Shown: positions 1 to 6,560, numbered from the stretch's first letter. The stretch is 7,297 nt of DNA from Anaerohalosphaeraceae bacterium (GCA_030671565.1 DAOVIC010000095.1:1-7297), one strand, 5' to 3'. Numbers and translations are program-made. The notes: a model not told the origin generated them from the letters alone.

Positions 1-109
1 ATGAAATAACCTGCCTTGCTTTCCTACAGACAAGACCCAACCCTCCAGCCGCTATTGCAAGGGTACCAACCGCAACCGGAACCGATAATAATTCATTGGC
101 CATATGCAT
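1..109 (-). CDS. cbiM: CbiM-type cobalt/nickel ECF transporter permease, N-terminal fragment
   Basis: The 36 visible codons on the minus strand begin MHMANELLSVPVA and continue into a small hydrophobic segment (GTLAIAAGGLGLV, residues 15-27) followed by basic CRKAR. This is the N-terminus typical of the CbiM/NikM family, the substrate-binding membrane subunit of energy-coupling-factor cobalt or nickel importers in the inner membrane. In that family the free N-terminus and His2 coordinate the metal, and His2 is present here. The start is fixed by an AGGAG ribosome binding site at 119-123, nine bases upstream. The gene starts 27 bases after the stop of the porin, so the two are probably co-transcribed. 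The rest, including the expected partner subunits, lies outside the window. Whether Co2+ or Ni2+ is carried cannot be told from this fragment. Confidence 0.85.
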   Translation of the reverse strand, partial: MHMANELLSVPVAVGTLAIAAGGLGLVCRKARQVIS

Positions 110-136
110 AATAAAATTCTCCTGTATTTCGTAATG

Positions 137-1381
137 TTAGAAATTCATTTGTGCCCGCAGACCCAGGACAACGGCATCACTTACCGTTTCGTTGCCGCCG
201 GGATTACTAACGTATTGAATACTCGGGCTGAGACTCAACCAATCTGCAACCTGCACATTATAGTATAACTCAATAGCATTTTCATAATCACTGGTATATG
301 TAGTGTCGGCAGAGTCACTAAAAACGCCCTTCGCAAAACCAATTCCTAAAACATCGTCGTCACGGTCGTCTATAATACCCTGGTACTGAAAGCCAAAACT
401 GTAGAAATTGGTAACATCGTTTTTCTTGCTGGAAGCATAGCCGTACCTGAAAAATGCGCCAAGGCCCTGGCTGTCTTCAGGGTCAGAGTTTTCCTTGCAG
501 AGCATTTGATCTAAGCTTGTATAAACACCAACATCGTCGCGATAGTTTTTTGCACTATCCGCATTTGATTTCGGCTGCGGATCATTCCACAAACCTATTC
601 GATACATCCCCTGCAATGGGCCGTTTGCGGAATTCAGCTTGGAAGAAACACCTGTTTCAAAAATATAAAAATAATAATCCTCACCGCCAAAAGCGGTCCT
701 GAAACCAGTTTCTCTGGCATCTGACTGAGCATCTACAATACCGATCGAAGCATACCACCATTCAATCGGGCTCCAGTGCAAAGCAGCACCAAGTCCATAG
801 TCCGGAAATGGAATGGTCGGGTTGTTGACCAGGGCACTGTTAAGGAACTGAGAAGACTCGTCATTGGCATAGCTGCTGCAGTCAAATGACACAGGGCAGC
901 CTTGATGCTCAAAGCCGCCTGTAATATCCAGCTTACCCAGGCGAAGACGAAGGGTGTCGTCAAGCATTGCCTGTTCCCACCAAAATTCGGTAATTACCAA
1001 TGTGTCCCTTGATCCCGCGTCCCCGTTTACGCCGAATACACTACCTACAGAAGCGGCGTCAATACCGCCGGCTTTGGACCACCAGCCCTCGCCATGGATA
1101 AATAAGCTGCCGCCTTCGATACCAAGGAGCTTTTGTGTATCGGCTGTCAGCTCAAGGTCATAGCTGCCGGAATACCTGCCCCTTCTGTTGCGGGTACCAA
1201 GGCCGCCTTTGACATTGGCTTGATAGATACTGGTAACCCCAAGCCCTATCTCTATACCACTATCGGCCAACTGATCATTTAATGTTAAAGCATCATTGCC
1301 TTGCACATCATCGGTTTGGGCGGCATGACAAACGCCGATTACCGCCAACAACAGTGACACACCTAAGGAAATTCTTACCAT
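137..1381 (-). CDS. OprB-family outer membrane porin (carbohydrate-selective porin type)
   Basis: This is a 414-residue outer-membrane beta-barrel protein. Residues 1-21 form a Sec signal peptide (MVRISLGVSLLLAVIGVCHA, cleavage near Ala20/Ala21). The mature part alternates polar and aromatic residues as barrel strands do and ends in Phe (LRAQMNF), the usual C-terminal signal for barrel insertion. OprB hallmarks are visible: EFWWEQ followed by LRLRLGKLD (about 132-152), SSQFLNSALVNNPTIPFPDYG (about 176-196), and the LHWSP-WWYASIGIVDA stretch after it. The start at 1381 is preferred over an upstream ATG at 1426 because AGGAG (1390-1394) precedes it, the signal peptide begins there, and the upstream ATG lies against the promoter -10 box. 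Family members are annotated as sugar porins. The cbiM gene 27 bases downstream suggests metal or metal-complex uptake instead, which is inference. Two Cys about six residues apart (GCPVSFDC, about 162-168) could form a loop disulfide. Confidence 0.88.
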   Translation of the reverse strand: MVRISLGVSLLLAVIGVCHAAQTDDVQGNDALTLNDQLADSGIEIGLGVTSIYQANVKGGLGTRNRRGRYSGSYDLELTADTQKLLGIEGGSLFIHGEGWWSKAGGIDAASVGSVFGVNGDAGSRDTLVITEFWWEQAMLDDTLRLRLGKLDITGGFEHQGCPVSFDCSSYANDESSQFLNSALVNNPTIPFPDYGLGAALHWSPIEWWYASIGIVDAQSDARETGFRTAFGGEDYYFYIFETGVSSKLNSANGPLQGMYRIGLWNDPQPKSNADSAKNYRDDVGVYTSLDQMLCKENSDPEDSQGLGAFFRYGYASSKKNDVTNFYSFGFQYQGIIDDRDDDVLGIGFAKGVFSDSADTTYTSDYENAIELYYNVQVADWLSLSPSIQYVSNPGGNETVSDAVVLGLRAQMNF

Positions 1382-1389
1382 CAAATTTA

Positions 1390-1394
1390 CTCCT
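1390..1394 (-). promoter_or_regulatory. Ribosome binding site deciding the porin start
   Basis: AGGAG on the minus strand lies eight bases before ATG 1381. It supports the 414-residue form over the in-frame ATG 45 bases upstream, which has no such site. Confidence 0.8.
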
Positions 1395-1427
1395 TTTAAA
1401 ATTAACAATAAACCATCATCGCGCATA

Positions 1428-1456
1428 ATAATATCAAAATCGTGCTACGATGGCAA
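1428..1456 (-). promoter_or_regulatory. Sigma70-like promoter of the porin-cbiM unit
   Basis: On the minus strand, TTGCCA (1451-1456) and TATTAT (1428-1433) are separated by exactly 17 bases, which matches the housekeeping consensus well. The predicted transcript starts near 1421, giving a leader of about 40 bases. A T-rich tract on the same strand just upstream (about 1461-1470) could act like an UP element. The box positions mean the in-frame ATG at 1426 could hardly be used. Confidence 0.65.
1439..1451. promoter_or_regulatory. Palindrome in the porin promoter spacer (candidate operator)
   Basis: ATCGT-GCT-ACGAT is a perfect 5-bp inverted repeat with a 3-base centre. It fills most of the spacer between the -35 and -10 boxes, a usual place for a repressor site. 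It does not match the NikR or Fur consensus that I know, so no regulator can be named. A 5-bp arm can occur by chance. Confidence 0.3.
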
Positions 1457-1537
1457 CCACAAAAAAAAAATTATCCTAAATCGCAAACCGCCAATATCCA
1501 GCTGAGTACTTTGCCTTTGAATTTTTCGAAATTAGAC

Positions 1538-1567
1538 TTGACCTTCCTTTTGGCAGTTTCGTAGCAA
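1538..1567 (+). promoter_or_regulatory. Weak candidate promoter for the rhodanese gene
   Basis: TTGACC (1538-1543) is a good -35 box. The best partner is TAGCAA (1562-1567) at 18 bases, a poor -10 box. This would leave a leader of about 90 bases. No other convincing promoter is visible between the divergent porin and rhodanese genes. Confidence 0.2.
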
Positions 1568-1663
1568 AAGTAAGGGTTGTGTTTCTGATATGGTCATTTC
1601 AGGTGCTCGGCCTTTTGGGATTGAGAAAATCATGGGGAAAAATAGAAAAGAAAGGGGATAACG

Positions 1664-2080
1664 ATGGTTTTAGTGAGTCCAAAAAAAGCTGGCAAATATT
1701 TCCGGGCGAAGATGGAGTTTACGACCGGTCCGGTGGAGTTGAATGATATGATTCAAATCCAGGAGCATATAAATATCATCGATGTTCGCAAGCCCGAAGA
1801 CTTTCGCATGGGACACATTCCCGGAGCGATAAATAAATACAGGCAGTTGGACACAAGCCTGACGGGGCTTACCAAAGATCGCAACAATATCATCTACTGT
1901 TATTCTGAAGATTGTCATCTTGCCGCATCCGCCGCCCGCGAATTCGCCGAGCACGGTTATCCCGTGCTTGAACTCGAGGGTGGATTTGAGGGATGGAAAG
2001 CGCACAATCTGCCCGTTGAGGTCCAGCCATGGACCAAAGAAGAATCTAAGGGCGCCGAAAAAGCCGAACAGGAAGAATAA
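1664..2080 (+). CDS. Single-domain rhodanese (sulfurtransferase-like protein)
   Basis: This 138-residue cytoplasmic protein has one rhodanese domain, roughly residues 22-120. The domain shows the CH2A-type motif DVRKPEDFRMGHIPGA (40-55), the active-site loop after strand IIYCYSEDC with Cys79 as the predicted persulfide-carrying residue, and the C-terminal GGFEGWK motif (106-112). Such domains transfer sulfane sulfur, but the acceptor cannot be deduced. The loop CYSEDC-H is unusual in having a second Cys (84) where many members carry Arg, which could allow a disulfide with Cys79. The last 15 residues are highly charged (Glu/Lys) and probably disordered. AGGGG at 1653-1657, six bases before ATG, supports the start; Met17 is a less likely alternative. 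The gene is divergent from the porin and convergent with cimA, so it is probably transcribed alone. Confidence 0.88.
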   Translation: MVLVSPKKAGKYFRAKMEFTTGPVELNDMIQIQEHINIIDVRKPEDFRMGHIPGAINKYRQLDTSLTGLTKDRNNIIYCYSEDCHLAASAAREFAEHGYPVLELEGGFEGWKAHNLPVEVQPWTKEESKGAEKAEQEE

Positions 2081-2176
2081 AGTCATGCGATTTACGACCA
2101 GAGATGATATTTCATTCAGCGGTTAGGGATGGCCGGGCCAAAGGCGAGAGCGGCCGCCGAGACAGCTTTCAGGCAG

Positions 2177-3775
2177 CTACGGCGACTGGGGGCCGTTGCC
2201 CTCTTGGCGTACCACGTCGCGATCTTTTAGCAACTTGTACTCGACGCTGTCTACAAGCGCCTTCCAGCTTGCGTCGATAACGTTTTCCGACACACCTACA
2301 GTACCCCAAAGCGAATCCTGGTCGCGCGATTCGATTATTACCCGAACCCGTGCTGCCGTCCCGGCACGGGCGTCTACCACACGAACCTTATAATCGATCA
2401 AGTGCATATCCCTGATGCCCGGATAGAATGGCTCAAGTGCTTTTCGTAGTGCACCGTCAAGTGCATTCACCGGACCGTCACCTTCGCTTACAACATGCTC
2501 GGTCACACCGTCAACATTCAGTTTGACGGTTGCCTCAGTAATCACTTCGCCATCCGAATTTTGCTCAACATTGACATGGTATTTCTGCAGATCAAACGTC
2601 GGCTCGTATGTCCCGAGTACTTTCTTGATAAGCAGATCAAAACTCGCTTCTGCTGCCTCGAACTGATAACCGGCATTCTCAAGCTGCTGAACGGTTCTGA
2701 GTATCTCTTTGACAACGGTTTTGTCCTGCGTAAGCTTTTTCTTTTCCAGCTTGGCAAGAACATTCGATGAACCCGAAAGCTCGGATATAAGGAAACGTCT
2801 CTCGTTCCCCGTGCTCGCAGGATCGGTATGTTCATAAGTTTTCAGGTTCTTCCGCAATGCATCGACATGCAGGCCGGCCTTGTGTGCAAACGCACTTTCT
2901 CCGACGTAAGGCATATTGGTCACGGGTGCAAGATTGGCGATCTCAAAGACAAATCTCGACACCTCGGTAAGCGACTTGATCTTATCTTCTCCAAGGACAT
3001 CATATCCGAGCTTTAGAGCCAGGTTCGGTATTATGGTACACAAATTCGCGTTACCGGTGCGCTCGCCCAAACCGTTTATCGTACCCTGTACATGACGAGC
3101 GCCGGCTGCAACCGCAGCAAGTGTGCTTGCAACTGCACAGTCAGTATCGTTGTGACAATGGATCCCGATCGTAACACCGCTAAGTTTCTTGCACACCGCC
3201 CGCGTAATATCATAAACTTCATTCGGCAGACACCCGCCATTGGTCTCGCATAAACATATCACATCCGCCCCAGCTTTCGCCGTTGCCTTTAGCACCTTCA
3301 TAGAATATTTCGGATTGGCTTTGTAACCATCGAAGAAGTGCTCGGCATCAAAAATAACTTCGTGCCCCTTGCTCTTCATATACTCAACCGATTCGGCGCA
3401 GACCAGCAGGTTATCCTCCAGGCTGCACCGAAGAACATCGGTAACATGCAGATCCCAGCACTTGCCCACAAGCGTAGCAACCTGAACACCGCAACGCAAA
3501 ATCGCATTCAGCGAAGCATCGTCTTCCACGGTAGAATTCGCTCGGCGCGTATTACCAAAGCCGGCGACCTTGGCATTGGCAAGCCCCAGCTTTGCAACAT
3601 CTGCAAAAAACTGCCTGTCCTTGGGATTGCTCACCGCGAACCCGCCCTCGATGTAATCAACACCAAGTTCGTCAAGCCGCTTAGCGATCAAAAGCTTATC
3701 GGCCAGCGAAAAACTAACGCCTTCAGCCTGCGTCCCATCGCGTAGCGTAGTATCATAAATTCTTATACGATCCAT
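2177..3775 (-). CDS. cimA: (R)-citramalate synthase (CimA type)
   Basis: The 532-residue enzyme condenses pyruvate with acetyl-CoA to (R)-citramalate, the first step of the threonine-independent isoleucine route. The catalytic TIM barrel opens with YDTTLRDGTQAEG (Arg12 and Asp13 in the active site). It continues with the SNPKD motif (49-53), CETNGG (about 176-181, CimA-like), the metal-binding HCHND (His206, His208), GLGERTGNAN (235-244) and HKAGLHVDA (298-306). The C-terminal third is the LeuA-type allosteric dimer domain, ending with GTAARVRVIIES, WGTVGVSENVIDASWKALVDS and EYKLL, characteristic of CimA rather than 2-isopropylmalate or homocitrate synthase. Length fits the family. Family members usually read GGWPGSNPKD where this one has GGFAVSNPKD. 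An in-frame ATG 99 bases upstream exists, but family alignment begins at MDRIRIYDTTLRDG and a promoter lies inside the extension, so 3775 is chosen. The domain is presumably subject to isoleucine feedback, as in relatives. Confidence 0.93.
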   Translation of the reverse strand: MDRIRIYDTTLRDGTQAEGVSFSLADKLLIAKRLDELGVDYIEGGFAVSNPKDRQFFADVAKLGLANAKVAGFGNTRRANSTVEDDASLNAILRCGVQVATLVGKCWDLHVTDVLRCSLEDNLLVCAESVEYMKSKGHEVIFDAEHFFDGYKANPKYSMKVLKATAKAGADVICLCETNGGCLPNEVYDITRAVCKKLSGVTIGIHCHNDTDCAVASTLAAVAAGARHVQGTINGLGERTGNANLCTIIPNLALKLGYDVLGEDKIKSLTEVSRFVFEIANLAPVTNMPYVGESAFAHKAGLHVDALRKNLKTYEHTDPASTGNERRFLISELSGSSNVLAKLEKKKLTQDKTVVKEILRTVQQLENAGYQFEAAEASFDLLIKKVLGTYEPTFDLQKYHVNVEQNSDGEVITEATVKLNVDGVTEHVVSEGDGPVNALDGALRKALEPFYPGIRDMHLIDYKVRVVDARAGTAARVRVIIESRDQDSLWGTVGVSENVIDASWKALVDSVEYKLLKDRDVVRQEGNGPQSP

Positions 3776-3810
3776 ATTTACACCAAATATATAGTCCTCT
3801 AAAGAAGTCG

Positions 3811-3839
3811 ATTCTACCTGAAAAGCCAATAAAAGTAAA
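3811..3839 (-). promoter_or_regulatory. Candidate sigma70-like promoter of cimA
   Basis: On the minus strand, TTTACT (3834-3839) and TAGAAT (3811-3816) are 17 bases apart. A transcript would start near 3804, giving a leader of about 29 bases before the preferred ATG at 3775. No strong Shine-Dalgarno is visible; GGTG lies a few bases upstream and GAGGA further away. No leader peptide or attenuator is apparent. Confidence 0.4.
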
Positions 3840-3954
3840 GCATTCAAACTGGGCGAATTGTCCATACAAATCAATCTAACTCTTTATGTGGCAGAGTGTT
3901 ATGCAAATTTAAATATATAATAAAATAGCCTCCGCTGATAAACCGAACCCTCAG

Positions 3955-3986
3955 TTTTGCATTTTAATTTTTGAATTTTGCATTTT
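3955..3986 (+). repeat. Short direct repeat in the cimA-mltA spacer
   Basis: TTTTGCATTTT occurs at 3955-3965 and again at 3976-3986, a 21-base period of two helical turns, and an inverted ATGCAAA lies at 3901-3907. The surrounding spacer (3876-4066) is AT-rich and holds no gene. A TATAAT (3916-3921) and a TATAGC (3987-3992) occur on the plus strand, but neither has a convincing -35 box, so the mltA promoter is not settled. Confidence 0.4.
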
Positions 3987-3990
3987 TATA

Positions 3991-4019
3991 GCACCTGCTG
4001 CCGATTTAAGCTAAGGTGC
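3991..4019 (+). other. Small inverted repeat in the mltA leader
   Basis: GCACCT-GCT pairs with AGC-TA-AGGTGC, giving a nine-pair stem with a two-base bulge around a nine-base loop, about 50 bases before the mltA start. It has no following T run, so it is not a terminator. It may be a leader hairpin or chance. Confidence 0.3.
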
Positions 4020-4066
4020 ACTTTCGGTATTTCAGGGACAAAAATTTTCGAAAAAAGGAAATTACA

Positions 4067-5302
4067 ATGAATAAACATCTTCTCTTTTGCACACTTTCGC
4101 TGATCCTTTTTTTCTCTAGCGGGTGTCGAACCACACTCGAACTGCCAAGACAACCTGAAAAAGTTCAATACGACAGGCCGCTGGCGCCCGGTCAACTGGC
4201 ACTGCGAAAGATCACGGATCCTGCGAGAATTCCCGACTTCACATACGCCGCTTACGGACTCGAAGACATCAAAGACGCCATCGGATACAGCTTAAACTAC
4301 CTGACCAAACCGTCGAGCAAACAATTTTTCCCCTATGGCGCAATAACGCACGACCACGCATACGCCAGCCTCGAAGCATTCGCAGAACTACTTGAGCAGG
4401 GAGTGACCGGCAGGGAACTGAACGCTGCCATCGGCCAAAAATTCGACGTCTACGAATCCGTCGGGTGCGACAACAAAGGAACCGTACTCTTTACAGGTTA
4501 CTACACACCGATCTTCGACGGGTCGATGAAAAAAACGCAAACATTCAAATACCCGCTTTACAATAAACCAAAAGATCTGGTAAAAGATCCGAACGGTAAA
4601 ATTCAGGGAAGAAAAATGCCCAACGGGACAATAACCCCCTACCCGGCCCGCAAAGAGATCGAAGAAACGCAAATGCTCAAAGGCAATGAACTGTTATACC
4701 TGGCCGACCCCTTCGAAGTCTACATCGCACACGTTCAGGGCTCGGCCAAAATAAGACTGGCCGACGGCGAATTGCTCACCATAGGCTACGCCGCCAGCAA
4801 TGGACACGAATACAAAAGCGTATCACGCGTCATGCTCGATGACCGGGCTCTTAGCGGTGAAAAAATGAGCCTTTCTGCAATGATAGAATACTTCAAAAAA
4901 AATCCCGACCGGATCGGGCCCTACATTGAAGAAAATCCGCGTTTCGTATTCTTCCAAACCGCCCAAAACGAACCGCACGGAAGCATAAACACCCCGGTGA
5001 CCGCGATGCGAACGATCGCAACGGATAAATCCGTTTATCCCCGGGCATGTTTGGCATTCGTTTCAACCGTCCTGCCAGCTAATTCAAATACAACAACCAT
5101 CCACAGAAGATACAACAGTTTCGCACTCGACCAGGATACCGGCGGTGCGATCCGCGCAGCCGGCAGATGCGACATATACATGGGAGTAGGCGACGAGGCT
5201 GGAAAACTCGCCGGACAGGTTTACCGTGAAGGAAGACTTTACTATCTATTTCTAAAGGGAACCTCTAAAAATTCATTTTGGCGGACAAGCGAATCTTTTT
5301 GA
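4067..5302 (+). CDS. mltA: MltA-family lytic murein transglycosylase, probable lipoprotein
   Basis: This 411-residue protein cleaves peptidoglycan glycan strands to 1,6-anhydromuropeptides in the periplasm. Residues 1-20 are a lipoprotein-type signal (MNKHLLFCTLSLILFFSSGC, Cys20 as lipidation site); the lipobox SSGC is slightly atypical, lacking Leu at -3. The MltA domain shows GYYTPIFDGS (144-153), VQGSAKIRLADG (223-234), the YAASNGHEYKSVSR stretch and NPRFVFFQ (290-297). It ends with the 3D domain DTGGAIRAAGRCDIYMG plus GDEAG (about 357-379). Asp369 of DIYMG is the likely catalytic acid by analogy with E. coli MltA, an assignment from memory. AAGGAA at 4055-4060 precedes the chosen ATG; an in-frame ATG at 4016 would add 17 charged residues ahead of the signal peptide and is rejected. 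The gene is divergent from cimA and seems to be alone or followed by the small gene at 5442. Confidence 0.92.
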   Translation: MNKHLLFCTLSLILFFSSGCRTTLELPRQPEKVQYDRPLAPGQLALRKITDPARIPDFTYAAYGLEDIKDAIGYSLNYLTKPSSKQFFPYGAITHDHAYASLEAFAELLEQGVTGRELNAAIGQKFDVYESVGCDNKGTVLFTGYYTPIFDGSMKKTQTFKYPLYNKPKDLVKDPNGKIQGRKMPNGTITPYPARKEIEETQMLKGNELLYLADPFEVYIAHVQGSAKIRLADGELLTIGYAASNGHEYKSVSRVMLDDRALSGEKMSLSAMIEYFKKNPDRIGPYIEENPRFVFFQTAQNEPHGSINTPVTAMRTIATDKSVYPRACLAFVSTVLPANSNTTTIHRRYNSFALDQDTGGAIRAAGRCDIYMGVGDEAGKLAGQVYREGRLYYLFLKGTSKNSFWRTSESF

Positions 5303-5312
5303 TTCCGGTCGG

Positions 5313-5366
5313 CGTCAGACAAAAGCCGCCTTAGCTTCAACTAAGGCTGATTTGTCTTCCTTGACG
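5313..5366 (+). terminator. Long imperfect stem-loop after mltA (possible terminator)
   Basis: Three nested arms pair: CGTCA (5313-5317) with TGACG (5362-5366), GACAAA (5318-5323) with TTTGTC (5351-5356), and GCCTTAG (5328-5334) with CTAAGGC (5341-5347). They enclose the loop CTTCAA, with small internal loops between arms. It begins 11 bases after the mltA stop. The inner hairpin is followed only by a loosely T-rich stretch, so efficient intrinsic termination is uncertain. It could instead stabilise the mRNA end or be a dispersed repeat. The outer right arm forms part of a TTGACG that resembles a -35 box, but no good -10 box follows. Confidence 0.45.
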
Positions 5367-5441
5367 GAACGCAAAAATATTCTACTTGCCGCTCAAAAGC
5401 AATTATTAGAACTACCCTAAAACAATGGAACGATTGAACTT

Positions 5442-5714
5442 ATGGCAAAAGACCGATCTAAATACCAGCAGAAGATTATTTCAAACTATTACGACAACCT
5501 CGATACGATAATGCTGACCAAACTTCAGGAACTGGTCACCGAATTGTACCTTGCTGACAGCAAAGCAAAAGCGGATCGTCTGTGGGACAGGGCTCAAAAA
5601 GCGATGGAAAAGCTAAAGATAAAACCGGCGATCATAGAGCACATAATGAAAACCCGTTCAGTAACGGTGCTCGCAAAAAACCTCGAAAAATGGCTAAAAG
5701 CATCGCCAAAATAA
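5442..5714 (+). CDS. Small conserved-type protein of unknown function (90 aa)
   Basis: I cannot assign a function. The 90-residue product is soluble, with no signal peptide or membrane segment, and strongly charged (Lys-rich, pI probably basic). It appears almost wholly helical: ISNYYDNLDTIMLTKLQELVTELYLA (about 12-37), a second helix around KADRLWDRAQKAMEKLKI (about 43-60), then IEHIMKTRSVTVLAKNLEKWLK. It looks like a small conserved hypothetical protein I associate with Planctomycetota genomes, which is memory and not a search. ATG 5442 has only a weak upstream GGAA (5427-5430). The coding potential rests on the good amino-acid pattern. It lies 139 bases after mltA, beyond the stem-loop, and is convergent with the isomerase gene 45 bases further on, so co-transcription with mltA is uncertain. 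The helical layout would fit a protein-protein or nucleic-acid binding role, but nothing proves it. Confidence 0.78.
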   Translation: MAKDRSKYQQKIISNYYDNLDTIMLTKLQELVTELYLADSKAKADRLWDRAQKAMEKLKIKPAIIEHIMKTRSVTVLAKNLEKWLKASPK

Positions 5715-5759
5715 AACAACCTCTCCGAAAGCGAATCCAAATCTACCGTCTGCTTTTAT

Positions 5760-6560
5760 CTACATCGGCCGATATGTCGTCTCGTCGGCTCCTTCTTGAC
5801 TTACTGGCTTTGACGGCCATTGAAGAACACCAAAGAGATAATCGCTACTCTGCCGTATCATCGTACCCGGCATAGGCGGAAACATCTCAAGCGAACCGAT
5901 AACATCGTTGTCATATTTCGAGATACCTTCAAGCAAATAGTCCCAGTTCGCCCGATCCATACCGCCTCTTACACCAGGAGGTTCGTGGTCGTCAAACTTT
6001 CCGAAATTATCCGCCAGATGCATATAGGTCGTTCGCTCGGCAAGCAAATCGACATACTCCTTAAAGCTCTTATCTTTATCGATGTTCGCATAACCGCTGT
6101 CAAAGCAATACCGAATCGAACTGAACTTTTCCCCAACCTGCAAAAGCGCCTCCAATGTCCCGGTCTCAAGGCAAAGCTGAACCGACTTTTCCTCCGCCAT
6201 TTTTACGACCTCGCCGGCGAATCCCCAGTCGGCAATACCAAGTTCGTCAGAAACGCAAAGGCTTCGAAGATCGGCAATTATCGGGGCCCCGAGCATCTCG
6301 GCACATGCGATCTGTTCTCGCCACTCATCCATCGTCGGACCGTCATTTCGTGAATGGAGGCCTACAAGCATACCCTCGGTAGCATGTTGAAGGCGGGACC
6401 AGTTACGTTTGACATACCTGCAGTCATTGTTGCCCTTAATGGTCGGCCAAAGCTCGATACCAAAACCAAGTGAGCGCAGAAAATCACACTCCTGCTCAAA
6501 CGAAAGGTGGTGCTCACGCCACCAGAAAACCATAGTTGACACAACATACCTAATACGCAT
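5760..6560 (-). CDS. Sugar phosphate isomerase/epimerase-like TIM-barrel protein
   Basis: The 266-residue cytoplasmic protein belongs to the xylose isomerase-like/AP endonuclease 2 TIM-barrel superfamily, whose members isomerise or epimerise sugars, inositols or related compounds using a divalent metal. Visible strand-end motifs are GIELWP (Glu36), VGLHSRN (His69), LCLETG (Glu132), YCFDSGYANI (Asp154), YMHLADN (His181) and GSLEMFPP (Glu225). Glu132, Asp154, His181 and Glu225 are the likely metal ligands by family pattern. The PPGVRGGMDRANWDYLL segment (195-210) fits the usual G-x-D before the last helix. Length is normal for the family. The substrate cannot be told and no sugar-catabolic neighbours help. 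A GGAG at 6572-6575 lies 11 bases before the start and AGGG lies very close to it, so initiation at 6560 is plausible; Met10 is a less likely alternative. The gene is convergent with the 90-residue protein and divergent from the SNase-like gene. Confidence 0.85.
   Translation of the reverse strand: MRIRYVVSTMVFWWREHHLSFEQECDFLRSLGFGIELWPTIKGNNDCRYVKRNWSRLQHATEGMLVGLHSRNDGPTMDEWREQIACAEMLGAPIIADLRSLCVSDELGIADWGFAGEVVKMAEEKSVQLCLETGTLEALLQVGEKFSSIRYCFDSGYANIDKDKSFKEYVDLLAERTTYMHLADNFGKFDDHEPPGVRGGMDRANWDYLLEGISKYDNDVIGSLEMFPPMPGTMIRQSSDYLFGVLQWPSKPVSQEGADETTYRPM

Noticed and set aside
1382..1426. N-terminal extension of the porin to ATG 1426
   Set aside because: It would put 15 residues before the signal peptide, overlaps the transcription start region and lacks a ribosome binding site.
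1450..1506. Short plus-strand open frame of 18 codons starting MATTKKK
   Set aside because: It is very short, has no ribosome binding site, and its start lies in the porin promoter.
1382..1663. Cobalamin or nickel riboswitch upstream of the porin-cbiM unit
   Set aside because: The predicted leader is only about 40 bases, and no conserved riboswitch core was recognised in the spacer on either strand.
1670..2086. 138-codon open frame on the minus strand opposite the rhodanese
   Set aside because: It mirrors the rhodanese gene; the protein has no recognisable pattern, while the plus frame has all rhodanese motifs.
2081..2176. GC-rich convergent spacer as a bidirectional terminator
   Set aside because: Several short GGCC and CCGG palindromes occur, but no stem of useful length with an adjacent T run could be built.
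3338..3745. 135-codon open frame on the plus strand within cimA
   Set aside because: It is an antisense shadow of the cimA barrel region without start signals or domain pattern.
3776..3874. 33-residue N-terminal extension of CimA
   Set aside because: Family proteins begin at about MDRIRIYDTTLRDG, and a plausible promoter lies inside the extension.
5820..6353. 177-codon open frame on the plus strand
   Set aside because: It lies fully antisense to the isomerase gene, whose protein has clear family motifs; the predicted product is rich in Arg, His and Ile without domain features and has no ribosome binding site.
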